From Anopheles merus (Eukaryota; Arthropoda; Insecta; Diptera; Culicidae): a DNA stretch of 64,000 nucleotides. The notes below the pieces were generated by a model, which did no database searches, had not been told where the DNA came from, and was given only the letters and a program-made list of their open reading frames with translations. Positions 23,491 through 33,900 of this stretch are shown in pieces (the first letter of the stretch is position 1; each line of letters opens with the position of its first letter). Location of the stretch: positions 16,878,798-16,942,797 of the forward strand of contig NC_054084.1 in assembly GCF_017562075.2 (NCBI RefSeq), given 5' to 3'. Position numbers and translations under genes: made by a program.

Positions 23491-25684
23491 ATGGAATTGT
23501 GCACAGATTTGCTACACTTGACCAGTGCTTTTCAACTGTTCCTGCAAACACTAGCCCTGGCGCACCTGTCCGGACACTATAGTGTTTGTGTGGTGCGCAG
23601 CATTCACGACGATGTTCGGTTGGAGTTTCCACGCGCTATCGTTACCGTTACGCTGGAATCACCGTACAACACCACGGACACCACCTTCGGCGATCGCTTG
23701 GTGCGCTCCATCAATGCCGGCTGTGAAGGGTTTATGGTGCTGGAAGGGGCACTGTTTCCATTTCTGGACCATTTCCGGTCGGCCCACGAAGCAGCCCACT
23801 TCCGAGCGCATAACAAACGTATCATTGCCACTGTGCGGCTTGGTCCAGTGGAAAGGGAACGGTTGCTCCATCACGATACGATGGAAGTTACGCCCAACAT
23901 GCTGCTGGTGGAGGTAAACGAATCGGAAGGAATGGTTGGTCTTTACACGACGAAGTTATCGCCGGAAAAACCGAGAGGAATTGTGGCAGAGTTGATGCTG
24001 CTGGAGCGGCTCCGTTTAGGCGAGGAGTTGTTGTTAGGGCTGCCGGAATCGATCCGAAAGTTTCCCGATAAGCTGACCGACATGGAGGGAAGACGTGTTC
24101 GGCTGTCCACCTTGCCGTATCCTCCCTGCAGCGTGGCGAATGAAGTGGTAATTTGCGGAGATGATCTCTGCGGACAGTCCAAACCTTCTAATCCTCAAAT
24201 TTCTTCCACAGCCACTGGGTGAAGGAAATGCTCGCAGTACGGTTCCGGCCAACTACTCCTTGCAGGCGGATGGGACGGAAATTTTGATGGTACTGGAGCT
24301 CTGCCGTCGCCACAACTGTACGTTGGAGATTGAGCTTGGTAGGTTGAAAACGAAGGGGATGCCTTCTTCGTTATCGCTATGCTGCAATGCCTCCTCGTTT
24401 CTTCCCACACAGTTGCCAACTCGGAATGGGGCCAGGTGTACCCGAATGGTTCGGCCGATGGTTTGATAGGATCATTGATCGATCGTCGATCGGATGTTGC
24501 CGTGGCTGCAATATACCGTTGGTAAGCATGAACCAGCCTCGTTATACCCTTTTATTCCAAAGGTTCAACCTTCAACACAGGTACAACTGGTACCAGTACA
24601 TGACAATGTCGGCCTACACTGGTCGATCGGGCATCTCCGCGCTTGTACCGCGGCCCCGTCTCCTACCCTACTGGCAGACACCGTTCCTGTCGTTCCCGCC
24701 AAGCCTCTGGCTAATGGTGGCCGTTTCATTCTGCGTGGGAACGGTTGCCGTGTTCCTTACCGAGCACGCCCGTCACCACATACGGCCGCTTTCCGGTTCC
24801 ACCAGTCACAACAACAGGCTGATCGATTCCATCTTCTTCATGGTGAGCTTGTACGTGGAACAGTCCGTCCCGCTGCCGAACAGTTTGCTGGCGGGTTCGA
24901 TGCTGCTTACCTTTCTCCTCTTTGGAGGGTTCATGATCGGTAACAGCTATGCCGGGGCGCTGGCCTGCGTGATGACGATTCCCCGGTACGAAAAGTCCAT
25001 CGACACGCGGGCCGACTTTGCCGCCAGCGGGATGAAATGGTCCGGCCCGACGGTTGCGTGGATGAACTCGCTGCTGATGGCGGAACAGCCGGAGCTGGTA
25101 ACGATCCGGAACCGGTACGAGGTGCACGGTGGCGATACGTTGGCCCGCTACTCGCACACTCGGCGCGATATGGGTTACGTGCACGAGCGGCTGCAGTACG
25201 GGAGCTATGCGCTGGAGTCGTTTATCAATCTGAATGCCACGCGCTTGCTGCAACCGCTCAAGGAGGACGTGTTTTGGGAGCAGATCGTAACGGCGTGCAG
25301 CAAAACGTGGCCACTGATGGGGTACTACGACGATCTGATACTGCGCGTGCAGCAGAATGGCATTCTGCGCTACTGGGAGCTGGGGGTAAGAAGGATGGTG
25401 GAAGGGAGTTTACCATTTTACCAGTTTACTAGCTGTGATCTGTTTTGCAGAGCGTTATCCGGAACATGGGGCTGGAGATTCAGCGCAATTTAGCGAACGC
25501 ACGGGTGCAGGACTCGGACCACGAGCCGGTGAAGCTACGGATGGCACATTTTCTCGGCGTGTTTTTCATACTGTTCGTGGGGCTCAGTCTGGCGAGTGTT
25601 ATTTTCTTAGCGGAGCTGGTGGTGTATCGGGCGAATTCCAATTTGACTACGAAGCAAAAAGTGGAAGTAGAAAGTGTAGATTAG
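23491..25684 (+). CDS. Divergent ionotropic receptor (IR family)
   Basis: Ionotropic receptors are glutamate-receptor relatives used as chemosensory ion channels. Five exons: 23491-24147, 24212-24338, 24413-24521, 24581-25385 and 25451-25684. Phases agree and give 643 residues. The N-terminal part is a family-typical poorly conserved extracellular region starting with a hydrophobic leader. Ligand-binding lobe S1 spans the exon 2-3 joint (NSEWGQVYPNGSADGLIGSL, DVAVAAIYRW) and leads to LVPRPRLLPYWQTPF before TM1 at about 339-358. The pore loop and TM2 (about 380-430) include VEQSVPLPN and GNSYAGALACVMT. Lobe S2 follows, then TM3 at about 601-622, with a short cytoplasmic tail. The binding lobes lack an obvious set of iGluR glutamate-contact residues, as is usual for divergent IRs. 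I cannot assign a subfamily name. The ATG was preferred because it follows the TATA box at a suitable distance and opens the hydrophobic leader. Confidence 0.9.
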
Positions 25685-25999
25685 AATGTTGGGGAAGGTT
25701 TTTCTGATTGGAGTTTTAGTTTCTTCTTTGTTATTCAATCTTATTAAGAATGCTTGTTAGAATCATTCAGAGCTCTAAGCTCTAAATTCAAGTTTAAGTA
25801 TTCCTAATTTGAATTTAGATGTTCTAGCTTTACGTTAAAAGCACTATTATGTTCATTGTACCTATATTGTTTACCTTTAGCTAAATTTCAACATAAATTT
25901 GAAGTGTAATTTCCATATAATATCCGCCTTTAATACATGAATTTAATTATTATGTTAGTTTAACCGTTGGATTTTAGTATTATATTATTCTGTAAGGGA

Positions 26000-26005
26000 A
26001 ATAAA
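26000..26005 (+). terminator. Candidate poly(A) signal of the IR gene
   Basis: AATAAA about 315 bases beyond the receptor stop codon. Confidence 0.4.
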
Positions 26006-26189
26006 ACAATTTGTTGATAGGAAAAAGTGCGAAAAGAAGCTAGTTGACAAATTGTTAGATGTTGGCAATAAACATTAGGAAATTTGAGATGAATTTTTCC
26101 CAGATTAGACTAAAACCTTAAGGTAAATTAATTTCAAGAAAGTTCTATCATCAATAAATTTTATTAAATACAAAATCAAACCGTTCAAA

Positions 26190-26400
26190 GGAATGATCAT
26201 GAATTCATACCGTTCTTGGAACCGAACCGTGCTCTAGAACCGTTCATGAACCCATACTGATCCAGAAAAGGCTCCGGATTTCATTTATTTCCCTGAAAAG
26301 TGCCTGAATTTGTTTCGAATTTGAATTCGCAACGACACTCGGACTTGGTTTGGCTATGGAACCGATACAATTCCGGTTCCAGTCGTCAAACTATGCCCTA
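26190..26400. repeat. Degenerate copies of the 29-bp palindromic repeat
   Basis: Units such as CATACCGTTCTTGGAACCGA near 26207 and CATACTGATCCAGAAA near 26253 share the core and tail of the 37.4-38.1 kb array. Located between two convergent genes. Confidence 0.6.
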
Positions 26401-26673
26401 TAGGAAATAGAAATTAGGGTGATGTTAAATTTAGTGTTTTTTTGTTAATTTTTGTCTTTGTAATCAGTTACTAAAAAAAAAGACTTACCAGCAACACATT
26501 TTTCTACCTGTAACGGGTAAAGTCCTTTCCCCGATTTCTGGTCCTCACTACTGTACTTGTGGAACCTTTGTTTTAAAGTTAATTTCTTTCTTCCTTAAAC
26601 AAACGCCTTCACTCATTCTTGTTCAATCGTTCCGCACAATAATAGTATTCAACTAATCAGTCCTAAAAATCGT

Positions 26674-28602
26674 TCATCGCTTCACAAAATTCCTATCCAT
26701 GGCACCGTTCGATCGCTGAATATTGTTCCGATTCGATCGAATGCGCGATTCGACCGTTTCGCTCGCTGCCGCCCGCTTCAGCTGCTTCGTGAGAAACTCC
26801 TTATCGAACTCTCGGCTTTCCTTCGCATCCTCCCGGTGATCTTCCGATTCGTACCGCTTCACGTTCGATTCGCGTTCCTTATCCCGCCACTGGGCATTGC
26901 TCATCATGGCCAGTCGTTTCTCTTCCAGCTCCTTCTCGGACAGCGGTCGCTTCTTTTCCTGCGGTTTGCTCCACGTTGGCCGTTGCTTTGACTGTTCGGC
27001 TTTGATCTCTTCGCGCTTGTACAGCCGTACCTCGGGCCGGGTGGAGGTCGTCAACTTTTCACCGGACGCTGTGACGAGTCCAAAGTTTCGCACCTTCCGG
27101 ACGCGCCGTTCATCGTCCGAGTCGTCGGGTGCTGGGCGTGTTTGGGCTGGTTGATTCGAAGTGTCCGAATCCGAACCGGACGATGAGGATGATGAGCTAG
27201 ATGGTGTTCTGCGAGGTTTCGCTTTCGGTTTGCTGTGTTCTGGTGCGGGGCTTCGGCTACGTCGCAGGTGGCTCCGCGATCGTGAGCGACGTTTCGTCTC
27301 CATGTGCGACTGCTTCCTTTCGGGAGATCTTGACCGGGAACGACCACGACTGTGTTTGTCTTTCGATGGGGCCGCTTTACGCACGGGAGACCGGTGGCCC
27401 AAACGAACAGGTGATCTGTTTCTTTGCCTATCCCTACTTCTATCTCTCTCTGAATGAGTCTGTTTTCTATCTCGCTTTCGATCTTTTACACTTTCCTCTG
27501 AAGAATCTCTTCGGCCTTTCCTCACATCTCGTGACCGCTCTTTGCTAGCATTTGCTCTCCCTCTATCTCGATCATCACGCCGACCCTGATCCTCCCGCCT
27601 GCCGTACCGATCATCCTGCCGTCGGCGCGTGCCTCTTCTATCCGATCCGGACGAGTCGACACTTTGCTCGCGCGCACGCTGCCTTTTCCCTTTGGATCCA
27701 CCGCTACCCATCATGTCCAGCTCTTTGGTCAGCTTGTCATACTTCATGGTTAGCAGCTTGTCAATGCTCACGCCTTCCTGTCCTTCTCCGGCTACCTTTT
27801 TGTACTTTTCCGCCAGCAGCTTGTCCAAATCCGCGCTTCCCTCACTGTCGCTCCCGGACGCGCTGCTATCGCTTCGGCGCTTGCTTTTCTTGCTCTTCTT
27901 CTTGTGGCTCTTTTTGCTTTTTTTCTCATCTTTCTTTTTGTCCTTCTTTTTGCTTTTCTTCCCATCGGTTGCTTTTAGGCTCCGGTCGCCCTTCAGCAGC
28001 CGGTGCAGCTCCTTTAGCTTGACCGGATTTTGCAGTATCTTTTGGCGCGATTCCATCTCCCGCTGCTTGATCAGCATCAGCGGGTCCTCCATCATCTTCC
28101 GGGCGAGATCGACCTGATCGCTGCTGAGCACATCCTTGTGCTGACGAATCGAAAATGGAATGCACTCATGTTCGACGTGATTTTTCGGCTGCGCCACACC
28201 GAACGTCGAGTTGGCCGTCTTTTCCTGCGCGTCCAGCTCTTCGAACGTTTTGTCGATGGTGCGCCCGAGCAGGTACTCCTCCCGGTTGACCAGCTGCGAC
28301 GGGCCGCGGTACATCCATTCGAGCTTCTTGTCGCCCTCGTCGCCCGGCAGGATGCCCGACTTTTGGCCGATGCTTTTCAGCTCCTCCCGGTTGCGCTCCT
28401 CGTCTATTTCGCGGCGCAGCTCGGTCAGGCGCTTCTTTTCCGCCGCCTCCTGCTGTTCCGCCTTCCAGACGCGCTCCTGGTTTTTCATCGTGTTCGGATG
28501 CCATGACTTTTTCGTGTTCTGAAACGAGCAAGGAGGGAAACAGTGAGAAGGTTATGTGGAGTTACATTTATGATTTTTACTTACCAGATCACCGCCACCC
28601 AT
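26674..28602 (-). CDS. CWC25: CWC25 (CCDC49) pre-mRNA splicing factor
   Basis: CWC25 is a spliceosome factor that promotes the first catalytic step. Two exons: 28602-28585 (six codons, MGGGDL) and 28518-26674, giving 620 residues. The tiny first exon is supported by a perfect donor (GTAAGT) and by the family N-terminus, MGGGDLNTKKSWHPNT when joined. Next come VWKAEQQEA, KLEWMYRGPSQLVNREEYLL and GRTIDK, all diagnostic. The rest is a long charged tail: a lysine-rich block (about 175-200), an RS/RD-rich region (about 280-420), a serine run and a conserved-looking C-terminal block (LSEKELEEKRLAMMSNAQW). It is longer than the human protein because of the RS-rich middle. Nuclear location is inferred from family and basic blocks. 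Divergent from the TRAP-gamma gene. Confidence 0.95.
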
Positions 28603-29180
28603 TTTTGGTCACTTTTTTGGGGAATATTCAATCAATAGAAGCGTATCCGCGCGGACCGCGGATGTTTGGAGTTTGTTTTGTTTTGCAGCCTGTTTGACAG
28701 ATGATCCGAACATGTTTGACAAGTGGAAAAACGCTTTGGGCCATTACAATTTACGCCGCTACAAAAAGCTGGGAAATGAGTATTTTGTTTTAAAAATAAC
28801 AAAAATAAACATTCTATTGTTATGAGAATACATTTTGTGAATACATCATCCATTTTATTACATGAAATATGAGAAAAAGAATATTCTTATTGTTGCAATT
28901 TGAATTCAACTCAATCTGGCAACCCTGCTAGAACTGTCATGTTTGGGCCACGAAAGTGACAGGACCGATTCCACATCGCCAAGAAAGTTGACACGTATCG
29001 TTACGTTTACCTATTTTTTGTGTGCCTCGGCCACTTCGCGTAGCGGTCTCCGTCGTCGACGCAGCTTCACAATTGTGTGCATTCGTGTTCCAGCAAATTT
29101 CGGAACGTACACTGTACCAGTGTCGCGAGTAATATTTTAGTTTTTGTCCGTAAACTGCCCAAGCTAAACCAACCAGCAAA
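28603..29180. other. Shared upstream region of CWC25 and TRAP-gamma
   Basis: A 578-base divergent intergenic region with presumably two housekeeping promoters. No TATA box at a useful distance. AT-rich centre, and GC-rich sequence with CGTAG/GTCGTCG near the TRAP-gamma side. No exon seen. Confidence 0.5.
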
Positions 29181-29832
29181 ATGGTGGACAACACGAAGGA
29201 TCTCGGCTTCACCAAGGAGGAGGAGCTGCTGCTGCAGGACTTTAGCCGGAACGTGAGCACCAAATCGAACGTCCTGTTCTATGGCAGTGCCTTCATCGTG
29301 TCCGCGGTCCCCATCTGTAAGTACAGTGCGGTGGCACCCTGCCACCCGAGGCCCATAAAGGGAAGAAAAAGTTCCACTAAAGAATGTTTCATCCCCTAAA
29401 CCACCAACAGGGCTGTTCTGGAGAGTTCACCAAATGGACCTGCTGCCGTCGGTCGTGTTCTTCGTGATTGTGACCGGCCTGTGCACGTACCTGCTGGCGA
29501 TGGCGTACCGCAACACCAAGTTCACGATGAAGCACAAGATTGCCATCAAGCGGGAGGACGCGGTCACGCGCGAGATGACCGCCCAGCTCGCCGACGACAA
29601 GAAGATGAGCCGCAAGGAGCGCGACGAGCGGGTGCTGTGGAAGAAGATCGACGTCGCCGAGTACGAGGCGACCACCTTCTCCATCTTCTACAACAACGCC
29701 CTCTTCCTGGCCGTGGTCATCTTTGCCAGCTTCTACCTGCTGCGATCGTTCACCCCGACCTTCAACTACATCTTCTCCATGGTCGGTGCCGGTGGACTGC
29801 TGGCCCTGCTGTCGACGGGCAAATCGACGTAA
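29181..29832 (+). CDS. SSR3: Translocon-associated protein subunit gamma (SSR3)
   Basis: TRAP-gamma is a four-span ER membrane subunit of the TRAP complex that sits beside Sec61 and helps some precursors enter. Two exons: 29181-29316 and 29411-29832 (TAA), giving 185 residues, the standard length. Sequence marks: KEEELLLQDFSRNVSTKSN near the N-terminus, a first hydrophobic span at about 32-50, a second at about 56-75, a charged cytosolic middle (KHKIAIKREDAVTREM, KMSRKERDERVLWKK), then FYNNALFLAVVIFASFYLL and a final span ending before the short GKST tail. ATG context is good (CAAAATGG). No oddities. Neighbour TMEM147, 10 kb away, acts at the same translocon. Confidence 0.96.
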
Positions 29833-30991
29833 ATGACGGGCAAGGGGTGGCAAGGGTGGTGTGTGAGCGGGGTGATTGTAGCCGCCTCTGTGCGACCGTG
29901 TGTCCGTACGCATGGCGCGCACTTCTTAATCCTAGCATGTTGGTGACTGTTTTGGCATTAGGATGTTAGGACAGTGATAGGAGCACTGCCGAGCGTACGG
30001 CGCGTTCTCATCCCGCAAACACACTCACACAGCACAACACACAAACAACAAACAACAAGACTCACACAAAATAGTTTAAACTTGCGACTGTGTGCGATTG
30101 TGCCCCGTGGTGGGGGGTGCATACTTTTTCGTTTATTCGTTATTACGAACTGAGACATTCATTCACTGCTGCTACTTGTACGCCGTACGGCACTTTCTTC
30201 CGTTCGGCTAACTAATAATCATTCGATGCATCGCTCAGTAAAGATTAAGTTACTACAATTAAGTATGTAGTTGTGTGTCCGATTCAATGTTTCATCCGAA
30301 AACTGGAACGAGAAACCTAAGATTTATCGAAAACGTGTCAGCGTACGTTTAGGGGATGGAAACAACTGCACCGCAAGGAAAGAATTATGTTTTTGAACGG
30401 GATTAGTTGTTAATATTACAATTCTATAGATATGAAAAAGGGAAAACAGCAAAGAAATCCTACTTTTTGTTTTAAAGTAAAACATGTTCTCATATTTACA
30501 TAAAAATGCTAAATTTTTGTGAGAAATCCATTTCACACAGCACGGCAGACAAAGCAGAGACCATAGCCTAAGCACTGTTGATCGACCACTTTCGATGAAA
30601 AAGCTGCTGCCTCGTAGAATCGATCAAAGCGCATCGCACTCACACACACACACACACCACCAAACGCCACGACAGCTACGTGACGTCATGGGACGTTTTC
30701 AAAACAAAGCACACACTTCACAACATTACGCAGACGGAACAACAACGTGAAAACAGTGCGCTTGCCAAAATAGTGCGATTTTTCTATACGAACGGGATTT
30801 ATATACGAAATTGCAGTTTAAATTGATTAAAGTTTGTCGATAACACCGGCCTTCAACGAAGCACGAACAATAATTGCAAGTTAAAAAGTGAAAAAAGGTC
30901 TCTCTTGCAAAAGAACTTTCTGTGTGCGTGTGTGACTCTCCTCGAAGTGCCAGTGGTGTGTGGGAAGACCAAAAAGGCGAATCCGTCCAAC
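29833..30991. other. TRAP-gamma 3' UTR and REPTOR-BP promoter / 5' UTR
   Basis: The two genes point the same way, so the first part should be TRAP-gamma 3' UTR and the last few hundred bases the REPTOR-BP promoter and leader. There is no clear AATAAA for TRAP-gamma; AGTAAA near 30237 is a possible variant. A perfect CRE octamer lies at 30681-30688, after a CA microsatellite. Confidence 0.45.
30681..30688 (+). promoter_or_regulatory. Perfect CRE palindrome upstream of REPTOR-BP exon 1
   Basis: TGACGTCA lies 304 bases before the REPTOR-BP ATG, in the likely promoter. This is the consensus for CREB/ATF-type bZIP dimers, and the gene itself encodes a bZIP protein of that class. Confidence 0.5.
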
Positions 30992-33900
30992 ATGGATTAC
31001 GAGGAGCTTACCACGATGGTGGAGGAGCAAAATCAATCGGTAAGCGTAACATTTGTGTCGATAAAAAACGTGTTTGCCATCTAGGAAGGGTTCTGTGTTT
31101 TGAAAGTGGGGACGGAAATGACGATAAAAACAAAGATGGCGTCCACCACAGCCTGCTGCCGTGCTGCACGGTGATAGTGGTTGTTTGTTTTGATTTGTGG
31201 TTGCGTTGGACCTTGAACGTCGCATATATTATTTATCCAAGGTGAATGTGTGTTTTGTGTGTGTGTGTGTGTGTGTGTGAAGCGTGATCTAGTTCTAGTA
31301 GTTAGTCACATCATTCCTAGCCATCCAAATGATTGAACAAATGTACAATCAATTTCAATACGATTACAAATAATAAAACCACACAGTCACCACTACCACC
31401 AACACCACACTGCCCCATTGGGACACGCTCGCGTGCTCCATGACGTCATAGATCAGTTGACGAAGGCAACAAACACACTCTGCTCCTTTCCTCGCATCGG
31501 CATAATGGCAGTGTAAGCGTGTGTGTGTGGGCCCCGTGCGTGTAACAGAAAAACACACGCAAAGCGGAACAGCCAAAGGGCCGGAAGGAACTCTCTTGAG
31601 AAGGGTTCGATGACCAGCTTTTGCGCAAGCATATTCTAGCAAGAAGGGTGCAATATTAACTACGACGCAATTTCGGCTAGCGTGGCTTGGGTTTTGGTAG
31701 CTGTTGTTTTGTTGTTGTTGGAATTGTTTGTGTGGAAAACAGGGAGGGGAAAGAGAGTTGCTCGCTTCGAAGCGAAGTTTTCTTTACCATTATTTTTTAA
31801 AGAGGGCATTAGTCGAAGGATATTGTGTGTTACGAGAATAAGATTAGTTTAAAATTGTTCATGGATTTTCATGATTTTGAGGAATAATTTTAAAAATTGT
31901 AACACAATATTTCATAAAATTGTTGTTTTATTGCAAAACCAGTTAAACATGGTTAAACCAAGATATTCAATTATGTCAGCTCGAATAATTTTCGCTTTTT
32001 ACGATACGCGCGAGTAAATCAAAAATTACAAGTTGTTGTGATTATGATTAAATTACTGATAATTTCGGCTCAATAAATGGAGGTTTATACATTTTATACA
32101 ATTTAACTCGTTTGCACTGAAGAACTTCGTCTCTATTACTGTTCTATTTGTAAAAAAAACACTTAATTATCTGTTTAATATTGATTTTACATTATCCTTT
32201 GTTTTTTTTGTATTCCTTTGTAAATCCACAAATTTGTTTGAAAAGAGAAATAATTGGTTCCAGGTCATGAAAAGTGCATGTATATTCATTTATTTATTTA
32301 TTTATTACACCTCCAAGTGGCATTAGTAATCCAGTGATCAATTCTTAGTATCGAAATGTTTGCCGCCATGAGCAAGTAGATCAAGAATGCATGCAAGAAC
32401 ACACTCAGCAATACACCTCACAATACGCTTCATCGGGGAGGTACACTACACACTAAAATGCACGGCCGAAGCCGAAGAGAGCCTCCAATATTGTCAAATA
32501 AGAAGGAATGAATTGGATCAATTAAACTGAAGACACTACTTCACTTACTCCACCTGTCGATACAGGGTTTTCCGTGTCACTTTCGAATGTTCGAAACATT
32601 GTTATTCACCGCGTGCAAGATGTTAATCCACATCAATCTGACATTTCATTTCCTTCATAAAATTTTTTAATTTCTCCAGCATGAATTTCAACACGACCCA
32701 AGCTGGATTGAGTTTGATAGTTCTTTGTTATGTGTTGAAAATCATGTGTTGAAAGTGAAATTTTATTTTGAAGCAAATAAACCATTGGACAGCTGTTGAA
32801 AAACATCCTGGATGCGGTGAATAAGTATGTGGACATTTGAAAGTGATTTGGAAATCCCTGTAAGTAAGTCACTGAAAGCCGTGCCTTGACCGACAACAGT
32901 TGTTGTGCCCAAAGAAGAAGAAGAAGAAGAAAAAGAAGAAGAAGAAGAAGAGTCTATAAATTTAGTTTTTATCACGAAGAACGGGTACATTGGAACATGC
33001 TATGGGAAATTGTACAATTATTTATGAAAAAACTGCTCATTTTCTCCTCCGCAAGAATGAAATTCTACATCAGCCTCTTAAGGCCAGGGTACATTGTCCG
33101 TACTCGCTAGTGTAATTTCAAATTTCACTAGCGCATCTGGCGACGGCTGACCGAAGCATTTTACCAAATAATTTGGAGGCGCTTCAGAAAATATGTTATT
33201 TTTCTATTATTTTTACTAAAAATGGTTCCTGCACGTATTGCATCCATTTTCGCATACGAAAACGGTGAAAAAACTACTTAAATTTGAGATCCGTCACGAC
33301 TATTCCCAAAGAAAAACTTCCACCAGTAATTTTTGCTAAATCAAGCTTTAAGATTTTTGTGAGGAAATTAATTTGTTATTAGCATGTATTAACAAAAAAA
33401 TCGTTTTAAAGCGTAATTATTCAAACCATTCATCCAAAACCCCCCCTTGCGCAGCAAAAGAGTTGTGCTGCCCTGCCCTTGCTACGCAATCGATACGCGA
33501 ACCACGACGGCACCTCTCTCCGTTCTCTCTTTCTCTCTCACTCACTCTCTATCTCGCTCCCTTTAGCCAAACAGCAATTTCCAATGCGTAATACCTCTTG
33601 CCGGCTCGCCGTGTAATAGCGCGCGCTCTTTTCTACTCCCTCGCTCCTTCGCTCGCTCTCTTCCCTTTTCCCATTCTGCGAGAGCGAAAAAATTGCTGCG
33701 ATTCTAAACGCAAATTACGTCGTTGGCCTTAACCGAGAGCGCGCGCTGTGAAGCCGTTGTGGTGTCGGGGGGCCGGGCTGCAAAAGGGGTGTATGCGGGG
33801 GTGGTCGGCTGCATGCACAGACACAAGGAGACGGCGGGTTTGGGGGTAGGAATGGGGGGGGGGGGGGTTTGCCGCCGATTCGCAATCTGAATGGCGCAGC

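Larger units (their letters stand above)
25685..26673. other. Convergent 3' region between IR gene and CWC25
   Basis: AT-rich and noncoding. A plus-strand AATAAA at 26000-26005 could end the receptor transcript. A decayed cluster of the 29-bp repeat lies at 26190-26400. Nothing else seen. Confidence 0.5.

Noticed and set aside
27161..28522. Several plus-strand frames opposite CWC25
   Set aside because: Antisense shadows of the RS-, K- and E-rich codons; the minus-strand frame matches the family from the first residue.
31780..32640. AT-rich block with (TTTA)n as a possible transposon remnant
   Set aside because: No terminal inverted repeats, target duplications or coding remnants could be seen.
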